Assembly (NCBI RefSeq): GCF_964340395.1
Contig: NC_135549.1
Span: 31,937,332-31,992,331 of the forward strand
Reading direction: 5' to 3'
Length of the DNA stretch: 55,000 nucleotides
DNA from: Glandiceps talaboti
Lineage: Eukaryota; Hemichordata; Enteropneusta; Spengelidae
Under the pieces are notes generated by a model, which saw only the letters and a program-made list of their open reading frames with translations, was not told the DNA's origin and did no database searches. Positions 12,206 through 24,560 of this stretch are shown piece after piece. Positions within the stretch are counted from its first letter, which is position 1. Every line of letters begins with the position of its first letter. The translations under genes were made by a program, and so were the position numbers.

Positions 12206-12490
12206 TATGTGACACAGGCACTTGTTTCTCGAGATACATATCAGAATAAATAAAATGTTGATAATATCAATAATATTGACGTTGGTAATATCTAGCGGTG
12301 CTAAATATAAACTATATCTAGCGGCGAGTGGACTTGCGTGATCACAGAAACAAGTGTATTTTACCCCTTTCATGTACAGTTGACTAAACAGTCACGTCAA
12401 TATTATGATATTATCAACATTTTATTGTATTCCGATAAAAAAATTATGATACATATATATCTCGGGAAACAAGTGCCTGTGGTATGTGAC
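12206..12490. mobile_element. Palindromic MITE with 8-bp target duplication (hAT-like)
   Basis: Long imperfect terminal inverted repeats: ACAGGCACTTGTTTC on the left, and GAAACAAGTGCCTGT on the right; AATGTTGATAAT further in also pairs with ATTATCAACATT. TATGTGAC is repeated exactly at 12206-12213 and 12483-12490. Element about 269 bp, no coding. An 8-bp duplication and CAGGC ends suggest hAT; the two ends differ by two bases. Confidence 0.65.
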
Positions 12491-12494
12491 GAAC

Positions 12495-13290
12495 TCTATC
12501 AGTCGCCTGTTCTTACGTAACAGTAGGTTCAGTATGGTAGTTATAGCCACGCCATTGATTACTCCATACCTGCCATGAATGGCGACAGCATTCATAAACA
12601 TAATGTAATTATTAGTGAATGGTTATATTGCTACTGTACAGATACAATAGGAAGGCGACATGCAGTTAATGCATGAAGAAGTAGTTATTCTTGATATTTG
12701 TACAGAATGTTACGAAGAACATGGTTACAATCATGTATTACGTATACCTTGCTAGTTGTTACTGTTGGTTGACTTGAACCACTTGTAAGAGTATCGGTAC
12801 TTTCTGTCCATACACGGTTTCTGCTACAGCTGTTGACATGAAGTATAGCTATTGATTTTGTAGACATGCAAACGCGTACAGGGTAACCTAATGCTCTCTA
12901 GATCTTCAGCTGAACACAGGTAAGTCGATGTAGCTGCAAAATTTGGTTTCTAAAAGTCTCTTTCCTCCAACAAACGACACTTCGTCATAGTTCCTCTATT
13001 TTATAACTGTTTGCCAGTTCGTTGCATGTAAAAGCATGGCAAAGTCGGCTGTCGCTGGGGGCGTTGTTCACTATTTTTTTTAATTATTATTTCTTTATTT
13101 CAGGCCATCAAGATGTGCCATAATAATATTAAAAAACATACAAAGAAAAAGAAAGACAGAATAATATTAAACAAGCAACTATCTTGTATTGTACATGACA
13201 CTTCTATAATTTCTTCAAAAGTTTGAAAGAAAGTGTGCATCCGAGTCAATGCAGATTTGAATTAAAGTATTGTTACTCTCTAGAATACGT
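12495..13290. other. No gene recognised
   Basis: Short open frames only. No domain, splice pattern or repeat family recognised. Confidence 0.45.
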
Positions 13291-13297
13291 TTGTTAA

Positions 13298-14075
13298 ATG
13301 TACAGATGTTGGAACCATCTCATCCAATTGGACGAGAACAGACTAACTAAGAAAATATTTCTTTGGGACTTTTCACTTAATTACTGTAATTGGTCTTCAG
13401 AAATTTGTAAACTTCTTGATGAGTTGAATTTAAATGCATATTTTGATGTTCTTTTTCCTCTTGATATATCCTTAGTAGAACAACATTTACGTCACCAGCA
13501 TCAATTAGTTTGGGTCAAAATTATCAACGAAAAAATTAAGCTTCGTACATATGTTATTTTCAAAGATAATTATATCACTGAACCATATGTTTCTATGAGT
13601 CTTTCACGAAGTCAGCGACCTTTTATGGCAAAGTTTCGAGGTTTTACCACTACGTTTAGAAACTGGGAGAAGTCTGATATAGAAACAAACCAGTGGGCGA
13701 TAGACTTTGTGTATTTTGTGACCAAAATGCTATAGAAAATGAGATTCACTTTATATTACATTGCAGTCTTTATGATGACATACGTAATACTTACATTAAC
13801 ACAGAAAATAATACCGAATACATCACACTATCAGACAATGATGAGCTCGACAAATGGGGTTAGGAATATAGCAAAATTCATTGAAACCGCCTTTTAAAGG
13901 CGGAATGAAAATATGTATCAGAGTTAATTTATTTTATATTATACTGTGTGTACAATTACTCTTTTTTTCACTCTATATTGTCAATGTATCATTTTTTGTT
14001 CAAGGTGACTTATAAGCTTAAGCCCGATGGGCTGGGAAGTATTTATTCCCTCATCTCACTCCAATACAATTACTT
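13298..14075 (+). mobile_element. Non-LTR retrotransposon (LINE) 3' end fragment
   Basis: Encodes the C-terminal domain of a LINE ORF2: RCWNHLIQLDENRLTKKIFLWD, then KLRTYVIFKDNYITEPYVSMSLSRSQRPFMAKFRG. After a frame change near 13710 come the CCHC-like block ENEIHFILHCSLYDDIR and AKFIETAF. The 3' UTR continues to a TAAGCCCGATGGGCTGGGAA segment and CACTCCAAT at about 14072, like the 3' ends of CR1/L2-group elements. Frameshifts and a stop show it is dead. Confidence 0.8.
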
Positions 14076-14229
14076 ACTTACCAATTCGTGCATTCAAAAT
14101 ATTACTGGTTACACAGATATTACTAATGCCGACTGCACCTCTAAATTCAAAGACTAACCACATTGTGTTATTTTATGCCATTTTTAAAGTGTGCATCATC
14201 GCATCCTAGTACTATAGTTACACCAAACA

Positions 14230-15230
14230 TTTAAACAATATATATTGTATAAAAAACCCTGTATATTTCACCTCCACGGAGCACTGACTAAATTAAAAAT
14301 TACGAACAATAAAATTTGCCCTTGCATAAAAAGACTTAAGCTGCATCCGCATATCTACTGCTTCATTCCCTTTGGAAGACATAATGTGCCCGAGGTACTT
14401 TTTAGAGGTTTAAATACAAACTTCAATTGTTCCCGTGCAAATGAACATTAGGAATCAGAACCGGTGTCCAAAATCTAGGCTAAACATACAATATATTTAG
14501 TTTTTGTAGTATGGAAAAGAATGTCATGCTGCTTCCGTACTGTTCACAAATATTAATCATTTTCCTCAAAGGTTTGACTGAAGGACAAATCAGTACTAGG
14601 TCATCCACATATTAAACAGGTTGTTGGCAATTTTGTCAGCCATATGACACCCTACTCCTGCTAACTGGAGCTCTTTACTCAGTCCGTAGACATATACAGC
14701 AAATAACTTGGACGAAATGCTGCTTCCTTGACGAACCCCATTAATAACACTAAAAGGGACCGAGCGAAGCCAATCGAACAAAAACTAATTGGCTATGATA
14801 CCAATTTGAAAATAGCAATATTCTAACTATAAATGAAGGAATCTTTCTATTGGTCAGTTTTCTAAACATGGTCCAGTGATTCACCCTATCAAATGCTTTC
14901 GTTGCATCCATAAAACAGGAAAAAAACTGGCGAATTATGTCTCTTATAAAAGTCAATTATCTCTTTTAACACAAAGATACATATATCAGTGGAGTGGTTA
15001 CTTTTAAACCCAAATTGAAAAACCACTTGTCTCAATACTCTGCCCAATGCGAGATAAAATACAAATTGCGAGCAACTTTGATGCCACTGTAACTATAGCA
15101 ACAATTATCAACTGACGTAAGATCTTCAGATTTGTATTTCACAATAGGTACAATTGTTGCATGCATAAAACTATCTGGAAGGTACCCATGCATGAATGAC
15201 ACATTATTACGTATCCTCGTCCTGTGCACA
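14230..15230 (-). mobile_element. LINE reverse-transcriptase fragment, decayed
   Basis: Minus-strand pieces in shifting frames give an RT in order: NNVSFMHGYLPDSFMHATIVPIVK, QFGFKSNHSTDICIFVLKEI, CFMDATKAFDRVNHW, NGVRQGSSISSKLF, the catalytic YVDD (about 14604-14615), then KYLGHIMSSKGNEAVDM. At least three frameshifts. It points toward the neighbouring 3' fragment, so the two are convergent and are either separate insertions or one rearranged copy. Confidence 0.82.
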
Positions 15231-15520
15231 CCGTCTCAATACTGCTCTGTTTATTTTCCTGATTTGGCGTGTTCCTGCATTTTATTTTACCCAGCTGTTT
15301 GGTGTCGTGTCGTTCAGTATGGTATAGTAAGTGTATCCTGTTTACCTATCTGAATTTCATTGTTTGCTGTGATTTTAATGTGTACCTTTGTTGCTCTACC
15401 ACAAGCCACGTACTGCCGCTTACAACATCAACAGTTTATTATATATTTAATGGTGGGTTTAGCTGTAAGTTGTGTACTTCAATTACAACAATTATATACT
15501 TTGATTAGCTTCGGGCATGT

Positions 15521-15778
15521 TGTGACTGAGTAACTCGGTAAATAATGATCCTACATGTCGTGTTACTATGTACATGACCCAACCTGTCATGTTACTACTA
15601 TGTACAGGATCCAACCTGTCATGTTACTACTATGTACATGATCCAACCTGTCATGTTACTATGTACATGATCCAACCTGTCATGTTACTATGTACATGAT
15701 CCAACCTGTCATGTTACTATGTACATGACCCAACCTGTCATGTTACTATGTACATGATCCAACCTGTCATGTTACACA
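15521..15778. repeat. 29-bp minisatellite beside SLC16 copy 2
   Basis: Same array as at 2029-2300 with about seven units. Two have an extra ACT (32 bp) and several carry ACC for ATC, so it has diverged in both length and sequence since the duplication. Confidence 0.88.
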
Positions 15779-15781
15779 TTG

Positions 15782-17644
15782 TCATACTGTTGTCTCCCTC
15801 TCAACATAAGTAACTGATACACATTCCAGATCTAGGGATTCTAGATCTGTCTCTTCACTGTCTTCGCCTACTCGATCGTTGTGAGGTGATTGTCCTAATA
15901 ACACATTCTTTCCTCCTACATCCTCAGAGTCTTTCTTATTCTCACTAGATTCGTTTCCGCGAATAAGCTGCCACCTTTCCAGTACGAAGTGCGTAGACAG
16001 AACAATAATTCCAGCTAGCATCGTAGAGGCGCCGCCAACGTAGAACGACACATCGTAGTCATGTGTGTAATCATAAAGGTATCCTAAATGTGAACAGAAC
16101 GAAAATAAAAATTATTGGAATGTATACATGACAAACAAAGTAACCCACAACCAATTTGTTGAACGTGGTGAAGGGTCTAATGTGTTGCGACAGTAAGTGT
16201 ATTACAACCATTTTCATTGAACATGTCCAGGCTGGAAACTTTTTATTGAACAAAAAAATTTACCATGATTGTAATTGTTTTGTGTACAGCCATGATGTAT
16301 ATATAATTATCACATAAAACCTCTTCCTTTTTGCAATCAATAATACATCATGCCATGTTTATATACACATGTACACATGAATGTTTCCAGTCAGCAGTCA
16401 AAACATGTCTCTAATAAACTGACGCAGGGCCGGTGTTCAAATGTTTACAAGTGCACCATAACATCGTTTCTGCGAAGGTCTAGCAGCAAGACTACATGTA
16501 CTCCAGTAGAGTGGTTGTACACATACCTGCAACCACTGGTCCTATCAACTGCAGCATACCACTAAACGGTACAGCCAGACCATAACCACTCGTGAATTTG
16601 ACCTGTGATTTCTTTCAATACTGGAGCATTGACTGCTGCAAATGTTCCTCGACAAAGTCCCATTATTGCTATTAAGATAGCAGTAGTTACAAAACTTTCT
16701 GTAGTAACTAATAATACTGTGAACATTCCGTATAAAAAGAAAGCACAACCCAACACCTTACGTTTTGACAAGTGTAGGTAGTCTATTAGTATACCCTGAG
16801 TTAAACCACCGATCATCATGCACAATCCTAGGACAGACAGTAATAGTGGTGCTTTCGTGTCAGAAATACCAACGTTGATGGATCGCTTCACGATATGAAC
16901 AAGGGGAATATTTAATCCGAAACCAAAGAACAGATAGGAAATCATTACCGACGTAAAATGTAAATTCTTAAAAAGTGATAGTTCAAAATATTTATTTATG
17001 CCTTTTGACCATCCTGCCAGTGGTTTATTTTTTTCACAAAGCTCAGAATCCTCAAAGTTCGAGACATTGTCATGGTCTGACGAATGTTCTTGTTCATCTT
17101 CAGTGACAGTGTCACTTTGAAAATGTATCGGTCGTAGGAGTGTTGCACACACACATATATTTAGTGAAATCCCCCCAATAACGATAAATGTGCCTTGCCA
17201 TCCATAAACATCAATAAGTAAACGAATTAATGGCGCCATCACAAACGATCCTCCACCAGTTCCAATGACCGCAATTCCGTTCGCAGAAGCGTGATGTTTC
17301 CTGAAATAACGCCCCAACATCGCAACGGTTGGGACCCGAGCTAGTCCAAAGCCAATACCTGTAGTGTAAATAATGCCATAATAAGCAGTCAATGTGGAGC
17401 CAACTAATTCAAATATTGTATTATTATATATTTGAAGCCTGAGTAAGGATGGAGAGGTTGTGTTCTCTATTTCCATAAGAAAATAACCAAAATGAGGAAT
17501 GTCATAATCTAGCAATTATTCTTTATTGAAGAACTGGATTTATTATTTCGGTTGCGAATTAGCCATTGACAAAGCAACATACCACAACAAATTTGACTTT
17601 CTAGCATAGTATGTTCTGTGTTAAAATAAAATCTAAGAATATGA

Positions 17645-17677
<33 letters not shown>

Positions 17678-18028
17678 CACAGACAGACACACACACACAC
17701 ACACACACACACTGACTGTACACACGACAAAGAATGGTACGTTGTTTCCATGTTTCCACGACAAACAAAGATTACATTTGCCTGTGTATATAATGCCAAA
17801 ACACCGACAATTGCAAGTAATTTAAATTTCAGAAAATGATCTTTTGAGGTAACATATATTATCAGGGATTAAAATATTACCCACCTGTCAAAATCCCAAA
17901 GGTAACAATGATATAATTCACATTGGGAGCAAAGGTACTTATTACCATGGAAACAGATGCTAACAGTCCTCCTGTAAAAACTACTTTACGGTGTGTATAT
18001 CGTTTACTTAGTGCAGCAGCAAACGGTC
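15782..18028 (-). pseudogene. SLC16-like partial copy 2 (last three exons only, frameshifted)
   Basis: Tandem duplicate of exons 2-4 of the downstream SLC16-like gene: 18028-17885, 17358-16527 and 16083-15782, with the same splice sites. Protein identity is very high; exon 2 differs by two A-to-V changes. The region corresponding to the copy 1 frameshift is intact here (LHFTSVMISYLFFGFG). However, 5 bp are missing at about 16599 relative to copy 1 (GAATTTGACC against GAATTTGCTTTGACC), so the frame runs into a stop about 12 codons later (GQIHEWLWSGCTV) and the last helices are lost. No exon with the PPDGGWGW signature lies upstream of 18028 anywhere in the window. The duplication breakpoint at about 18374 sits inside the first intron, so exon 1 was probably never copied. 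An unseen distant first exon remains possible. Confidence 0.82.
17644..17712. repeat. (CAGA)n(CA)n microsatellite, SLC16 copy 2
   Basis: Located in the intron between the second and third retained-gene exons (17359-17884), matching the (CA)n position in copy 1. Confidence 0.93.
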
Positions 18029-18147
18029 CTATAAAGAAGTTATAAACCATCAATGCTACTTTGACATCACTAATATCCTTTTTTGACCTTTCACATGATG
18101 TGAGTTTATAACAGTAAACCCGCAACATGCTGAATGATAGTTAAAAT

Positions 18148-18192
18148 GAGTGAGTGAGTGAGTGAGTGAGTGAGTGAGTGAGTGAGTGAGTT
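18148..18192. repeat. (GAGT)n microsatellite, SLC16 copy 2
   Basis: Eleven GAGT units, paralogous to 6187-6252. Confidence 0.93.
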
Positions 18193-18374
18193 TAAAAGTG
18201 TCTGATGTATAATTCAAAACCTACAGAGTATATAAAAATAATTTCAGAGTTGACGCTTGAAATAATCAAAGAATTCGTAGCTAGCATACGTAGTCAAGGT
18301 AACAAATGCATGAAGTTATTAATATATGAGGTCTAGAAACGTTTCTAGTTCAAAGGTTACAGATAGTGTTATGG

Positions 18375-19830
18375 TGCACATCTTTTCAGAAGAACTAAAC
18401 CAATTGCTGATTACTTTGGACGATCTATCTTTTTATTTCCTCGTCAATAAATGGATTTAATCAACATCAGTCAATTGATCGACTTGTGAATGAAACGCAT
18501 CTTCGAGACTTGAAAGTTGACCACATATGCGTGACACCGCATCGGTAATTTCCGGATTTTCATTCGTATAAGTTTCACGATGGCCTACCCCAACGTGACT
18601 TGCAGCGTGGCCTAGCTTTCAACCTTCTCGTTAGGGGATTTTGACAACGTCCTTTCCACATAAATTATATTTATTGGGTGACGACCATACTACAGAATTC
18701 TTTACTGGACACACATACGTTTTTTATGAGCAAGACAACATTAGAAGTAATTGGATATGAGATCCTTATCAATGCTGACCAATCATCCCCCACTGAGTGA
18801 CACAATAACTCACACACACACACACACACACACGTAGTAATTAATCTGTATGAACACAGTCAATACTATGACTATATCCTCACTATAGGATTATCATCCC
18901 CAGTATACATATATACATATATACATGTATCGTTTGAATTTGTCATGAAAGAAAAACTAAACCTAAATCTACAGATGTTAGCAACTAAAACTTGAAAATT
19001 TAACCTCAAAATTTAATAAATGTCGATGTTGAGTAAACTTCTGTGGCTTCATCAACACTTCAGTTGCTCTGTGTGTGTGGCCCGTTGTGTCACTCAGTGG
19101 GGATGACTGGTCAGCTTTGATAAGTAGTAACAGTGTGTTTAGAATGGAGAGATTGAATGAAGTTCAGTCTGGTGGCCAACACTTTAGCTCTAATTGTATC
19201 TTAGTACCAGACTGTGCGAGTCGGTGTATATACCGTCCATTTGTTTTTCGTTTTTCTATTTGCAAACAAGAAAAACGAAAAACCAATGCCTGCTCTATTT
19301 TTATTTTTCTCGATCGGAAAACGGAACAAGGAAAACGTTTCACTTTATAATAGTACAAAAACGGAAAACAAACCCTGTTCCCTTTTCCGTTCAACACAAT
19401 TAACCAATGAAAACGAAAAACCAACCCGTGTTCAATTTTTGCTTTGATGGTGAGAAAAGGAATCAAGAAAAACTACGCATTCTCTATCATCATTCTCAAT
19501 CGATAGTAAATAAACGAAACAAACTGCTGGTATTTTAGGTATTTACAATTGATTCAGGCAATTTTAGAGTTTTAGAATTGATTAAGTTTGATACAGATAA
19601 TTTCAAAAGTTATGAAACTTTGTTACAACAGATATCACCAACTAGTACATGTCAACAACAATGATATTTTTACCTAAATTTGAATTTTAAAAGCGTTCAA
19701 TGTCTATTTTCATTAAATGACCATTTTGTTTTGAACAAATTACCCTTTGTAGTGGGGACAATGTGCAAATAAAAAGATATATATCAGATATATATTTTTG
19801 TATTTAGCGAAAACATAATTTTCACGTTTT
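18375..19830. other. Unique DNA with an A-rich motif cluster
   Basis: 19245-19445 repeats GAAAAACGAAAAACC-type words and contains a small hairpin (CGTTTTTC / GAAAAACG). Overlapping open frames there follow from the low complexity. (CA)n at 18810-18833. No SLC16 first exon here. Confidence 0.45.
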
Positions 19831-20039
19831 CACGTTTCCATGGTAACTAGTATAGTGTAGTGTAGTAACGCAATGCTAAATCACTGTGGTTTGCTTGGCA
19901 CAAAATTAACATTTATTCAAAGGTAATACGGGTATATAGTGCTCATTCAAAGTACATCATCAGGAACAATTATGGATAATACAAAAACATTGAAAAATAT
20001 CAAAATTGCCATAAAGTAACATATAGATTTTCCCTTATA

Positions 20040-21125
20040 AAAGTAAAGTGTAACTGTGTAACTGTTCCCCAATCAAAGTAAAGTGTAACTGTTCACCAAT
20101 CAAAAGGAAAGTGTAACTATTCCCCAATCAAAGTAAAGTGTAATAGTTTCCAAATCAAATTAAAGTAAAGTGTAACTGTTCTCCAAGCAAAGTAAAGAGA
20201 AAACTTCGCCAAGCAAAGTGTAACTATTCCCCAATCAAATCAAAGTAAAGTATATCTGTTCTCCAAGCAAAGTTCACATGTTCCCCAAAGTAAAGTATAA
20301 CTGTTCCCTCAATCAAAACAAAGGATAACTATACGTTAGTCAAAGTAACATGTAACAGTTCCCCGGCCAAGCAAAGTAAAGTGTAACTGTTCCCCAATAA
20401 AAGTAAAGTGTAACTGTTCCCCAATCAAAATGAAATCAAAGTAAAGTGTAACAGTTCCCCAATCAAAGTAAAGTGTAACTGTTCCCCAATCAAAGTAAAG
20501 TGTAACAGTTTCCCCAATCAAAGTAAAGTGTAACTGTTCCCCAATCAAAGTAAAGTGTAACTGTTCCCCAATCAAAGTAAAGTGTAACAGTTCCCCAAAG
20601 TAAAGTGTAACTGTTCCCCAATCAAAGTAAAGTGTAGCTGTTCCCCAATCAAAGTAAAGTGTAACAGTTCCCCAATCAAAGTAAAGTGTAACAGTTTCCC
20701 AATCAATCAAAGTAAAGTGTAACTGTTCCCCAATCAAAGTAAAGTGTAACAGTTCCCCAATCAAAGTAAAGTGTAACAGTTCCCCAATCAGAGTAAAGTG
20801 TACTGTTCACCAATCAAAAGGAAAGTGTAACTGTTCCCTGATCAAAGTAAAGTGTAACAGTTTCCAAATCAAAGTACAGTGTAACTGTTCTCCAAGCAAA
20901 GTAAAGTGAAACTTCGCCAAGCAAAGTGTAACTATTCCCCAATCAAATCAAAGTAAAGTATATCTGTTCTCCAAGCAAAGTACACATGTTCCCTAAAGTA
21001 AAGTAAAGTATAACTGTTCCCTCAATCAAAACAAAGGATAACTGTTCGTTAGTCAAAGTAACATGTAACAGTTTCCCAAGCAAAGTAAAGTGTAACTGTT
21101 CCCCAAACAAAATAAAGTGTAACTT
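20040..21125. repeat. 27-bp minisatellite, block 1
   Basis: About 35-40 units with core CAAAGTAAAGTGTAACTGTT followed by CCCC. Variants of 18-40 bp (CAAG for CAAT, dropped AATC) occur. The period is a multiple of three, so the minus strand stays open (GEQLHFTLI repeats). No start context, domain or splice evidence, so non-coding. Confidence 0.92.
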
Positions 21126-21459
21126 TCCATAATGTGTGCGCACACACACATACTGGACCTAGGAAGTTCAGTTGTGCTAAAAATCAGTGGTTAAGCCAAC
21201 AATGGAACCAAAAATAAAACAAAATAACAAATTCTTCACATGTGAAACCAAATTGACTGTTGTATAGCAGTAGTTTTTGAGATATTGTGTCCACACAGAC
21301 ACACAGACACATACACACAAAAGCATAACATTACCTCCCCTTATGGGAGGTAAAAATCGTAAAAATATTTACAAAATGATAATAACAAATACAAACTGTT
21401 ACATATGATTGTGTATACTCAAAACAGAAAAGAATCATTTTAAAAATTAGGTTGCCATG

Positions 21460-21725
21460 GAAACTAGACTAAATATTTATAAGGTACAAACAAAAATAAT
21501 TGTGTGGTTCCGATTACTTTCAATTTTAAAATAGATGGTGTAGGTAGATTTTTTATTTTATTATATTTTTTTTCACGTGCGAGTGTCTAGTTCAGGTTTT
21601 CTATTGTTATCCAAATGGCCTCTGTGTTGTTTATTTCTTCCTATCAGATGTACAGCCATTACAGATTGGAAGAATAGTTTTATATCGTCTTTTTAGGTTG
21701 ATATCAGTTTCCGCACCCACTATTT
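21460..21725. repeat. Dispersed repeat, copy a
   Basis: TTGTGTGGTTCCGAT, TGCGAGTGTCTAGTTCAGGT and CAGATGTACAGCCATTACAG recur in the same order at 53290-53530. No coding. The downstream GGTGGGGTTGGGTAACCGGA segment at 21800 may belong to the same element. Confidence 0.65.
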
Positions 21726-22119
21726 CTCATGAGACTTCATGATTTTATCACTTTTCTCAAATGCGTAAAAAAAAGTTAAGGGTCGGCATGAAAAAACTAG
21801 GTGGGGTTGGGTAACCGGAACCAAACAACTTTTTTTATTTGGCCTAATAGTTTTATTTTACAAATAAATATTTGTACAAAATATCTGCATACATACGGCA
21901 TGAGCATGTTTCACATCATGTGTTGCTAAGTTACCATGGTAGCCACTATACGGTGGTAACACTCTGCTAAAATCACATTGGTTTGTTTGGCAGAATATTA
22001 ACATTTATTCGAAGGTAATATATTACGCTCATTCAAAGTACATGATCAGAAACTATTATAGATACTAAAAAAATATTGAAACATAAAACTTGCCATAAAA
22101 GAATGTATAGCTTTTCCCT

Positions 22120-23010
22120 TATAAAAGTAAAGTGTTCCCCAATCAAAGTAGTGTAATTGTTCTACAATCAAAGTAAAATGTAACTGATCCCCAATCAAAT
22201 TAGAGTGTAATAGTTCCCCAATCAGAGTAAAATGTAACTGTTCCCCATTCAAAGTAAAGTGTAACTGATCCCTCAATTAAAGTAAAGTACAACTGTTCCC
22301 CAATTAAAGTAAATTGTAACTGATCCCCAATCAAAATGAAATCAAAGTAAAGTGTAACAGTTCCCCAATCAAAGTAAAGTGTAACTGTTCCCAATCAAAG
22401 TAAAGTGTATAGTAACTGTTCCCCAATCAAAGTAAAGTGTAACAGTTTCCCAATCAAAGTAAAGTGTAACTGTTCCCCAATCAAAGTAAAGTGTAAATGT
22501 TCTCCAATCAAAGTAAAGTGTAACTGTTCCACAATCAAAGTAAAGTGTAACTGTTCCCTAATCAAAGTAAAGTGCAACTGTTCCTAATCAAAGTAAAGTG
22601 TACATAACTGTTCCCCAATCAAAGATATGTGTAAATGTTCCCCAATCAAAGTAAAGTGTAGCTGTTCCCCAAACAAAGTAAAGTGTAACTGTTCCCCAAT
22701 CAACATAAAGTGTAACTGTTCCCCAATCAAAGTAAAGTGTAACTGATTCCCAATCAAAATGAAATCAAGTAAAGTGTAACTGTTCCCCAATCAAAGTAAA
22801 GTGTAACTGTTCCCCAATCAAAGTAAAGTGTAACAGTTCCCCAAACAAAGTAAAGTGTAACTGTTCCCCCCAAAAAGTAAAGTATAACTGATCCCCAATC
22901 AAAATGAAATCAAGTAAAGTGTAACTGTTCCCCAAACAAAGTAAAGCGTAACTGTTCCAGTCAGAGTAAAGTGTAAGTGGTCTCCAATTAAAGTAAAGTA
23001 AAGTGCAAGT
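22120..23010. repeat. 27-bp minisatellite, block 2
   Basis: Same unit as block 1, about 30 copies. Periodic ATGAAATCAAAG insertions extend a unit roughly every 300 bp. Flanks match those of block 1, so the block was duplicated with its borders. Confidence 0.92.
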
Positions 23011-23017
23011 GTTCCAC

Positions 23018-23065
<48 letters not shown>

Positions 23066-23811
23066 CAGAGACAGATAGACAGAGACAGACAGTTTGCCAT
23101 GCTAAAAGCACTGTTGAATCTAAGAACTTTAGCTGTGCTAAAAATGATTGATCCAAAACTAAAGCAAAATAACAAATTTGTCATATTTTAACCAAATTGA
23201 CTGGTTTTATCTCCCTATTTTCTTCCAACAGTTTTAACATTAAGTAGCATCTGTGTGAATATCTATTTTGGTCCATTTCAAGTATTCTTAACCAATATTT
23301 AATACATCTCTTGAAGTAAAATACATATAGTGGATAACGGCCATATTTGCTAATGGCAGCTTGATCGCTAACATTACCACCAACACTAATAAGAAATTTG
23401 CAAAACTGGAAGTGGACTTTTTCTATCTGTGGAGAATATACTCAAAATACCAGATCTTGCATGCCATACAAAAATTGGAGCAACTATTGTATCGAAAAGC
23501 TAAACACATCAACGTTTGGGAGTCCTGCAAGCTTGCGAATCAGCACTTGGAGTTGAAACAGTTTTTTTTTGCCTTGTACAGATTTGTTTTGCTTAGTAGG
23601 ATAAAGGAGAGAATTAAGCCAAGGTGTTTGTACTGAGAATAACTTTTATGAATTGACCATTATAAACCAACTGTTCAAAATTTCTTATACATCTTCCTCT
23701 ATGAAATACTATGTGTGTTTTTGCTTAAATTTACACTGTGTAGCCCAATCGGAGCAAATAATGCTCAAATTGATGAATTTGTCTTTGAATATGTATGGCT
23801 AAATCTGTTCT

Positions 23812-24560
23812 TCAACTAAAGTAAAGTGCAACTGTTCCCTAAAAAAAGTAAAGTGAAACAGTTCCCCAAACAAAGTAAAGTGAAACAGTTCCCCAAACAA
23901 AGTAAAGTGTAACTGTTCCCCAATCAAAGTAAAGTGTAACTGTTCCCCAATCAAAGTAAAGTGTAACTGTTCCACAATCAAAGTAAAGTGTAACTGTTCA
24001 CCAATCAAAGTAAAGTGTAACTGTTCCTAATGAAACAGTGTAACTGTTCTCCTATAAAACTAAAAAGTATCACTCTAAGTATAGCTGTTCCACCTGTAAA
24101 AATAAAGTATAACTGAATCTGCCATGACAGTTGTTGCTCTATAAAAAAAGTGAAGTTGTCCCCCTCATAAAAGTGGAGTATAACTACCCCTATAAGAGTA
24201 GTAAATCTGTTCCCTTACAGAAGTGATGTGTAGCTGTTCCAATCAACGTACAGTATAACTCACCCCCTATTAATGTAGTATTGCCATTCAATCATTAGAG
24301 TAAATTATTGCTGTCTAAACTGTCTAAAAGTAATAAACTCCCCATAAGTGTAGTGTAACTGACCCCCCTAAAAAAATTAGTATAGTTATTCCTCCATGAA
24401 AGTAAAATGTAGTCGTCTCCTCATAAAAGTATAGTTGTATAGTTATTCCCCTCATGTAAGTACAGGTGTTCCCTCAGAAAAGTCAAGTCTATAAGCTTTC
24501 CCCTTATCAATGTATAACTGTCCTAAATAGAAGATGTACAGCTATCCCCCCACCCCATAT
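23812..24560. repeat. 27-bp minisatellite, block 3, decaying
   Basis: Clean units from 23820 to about 24025, then progressively degenerate ones (TCCCC..CATAAAAGT..GTATAACT) to about 24560. Confidence 0.8.

Larger units (their letters stand above)
19840..23215. repeat. Tandem segmental duplication carrying minisatellite blocks 1 and 2
   Basis: 19840-20050 (CCATGGTAACTAGTATA, AACATTTATTCAAAGGTAAT, CTTATAAAAGTAAAGTG) matches 21935-22130. 21130-21265 (GGAAGTTCAGTTGTGCTAAAAA, AAAATAACAAATT, AACCAAATTGACTG) matches 23095-23205. So one unit of about 1.4 kb exists twice, with 0.66 kb between them. Confidence 0.75.

Noticed and set aside
19160-19470. Overlapping 60-100 codon frames on both strands
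   Set aside because: They overlap A/T-rich GAAAAACG-type repeats; low complexity explains them.
20336-23184. Minus-strand frames of GEQLHFTLI repeats
   Set aside because: Direct consequence of a 27-bp stop-free minisatellite. Indels shift frame between units and no domain is present.
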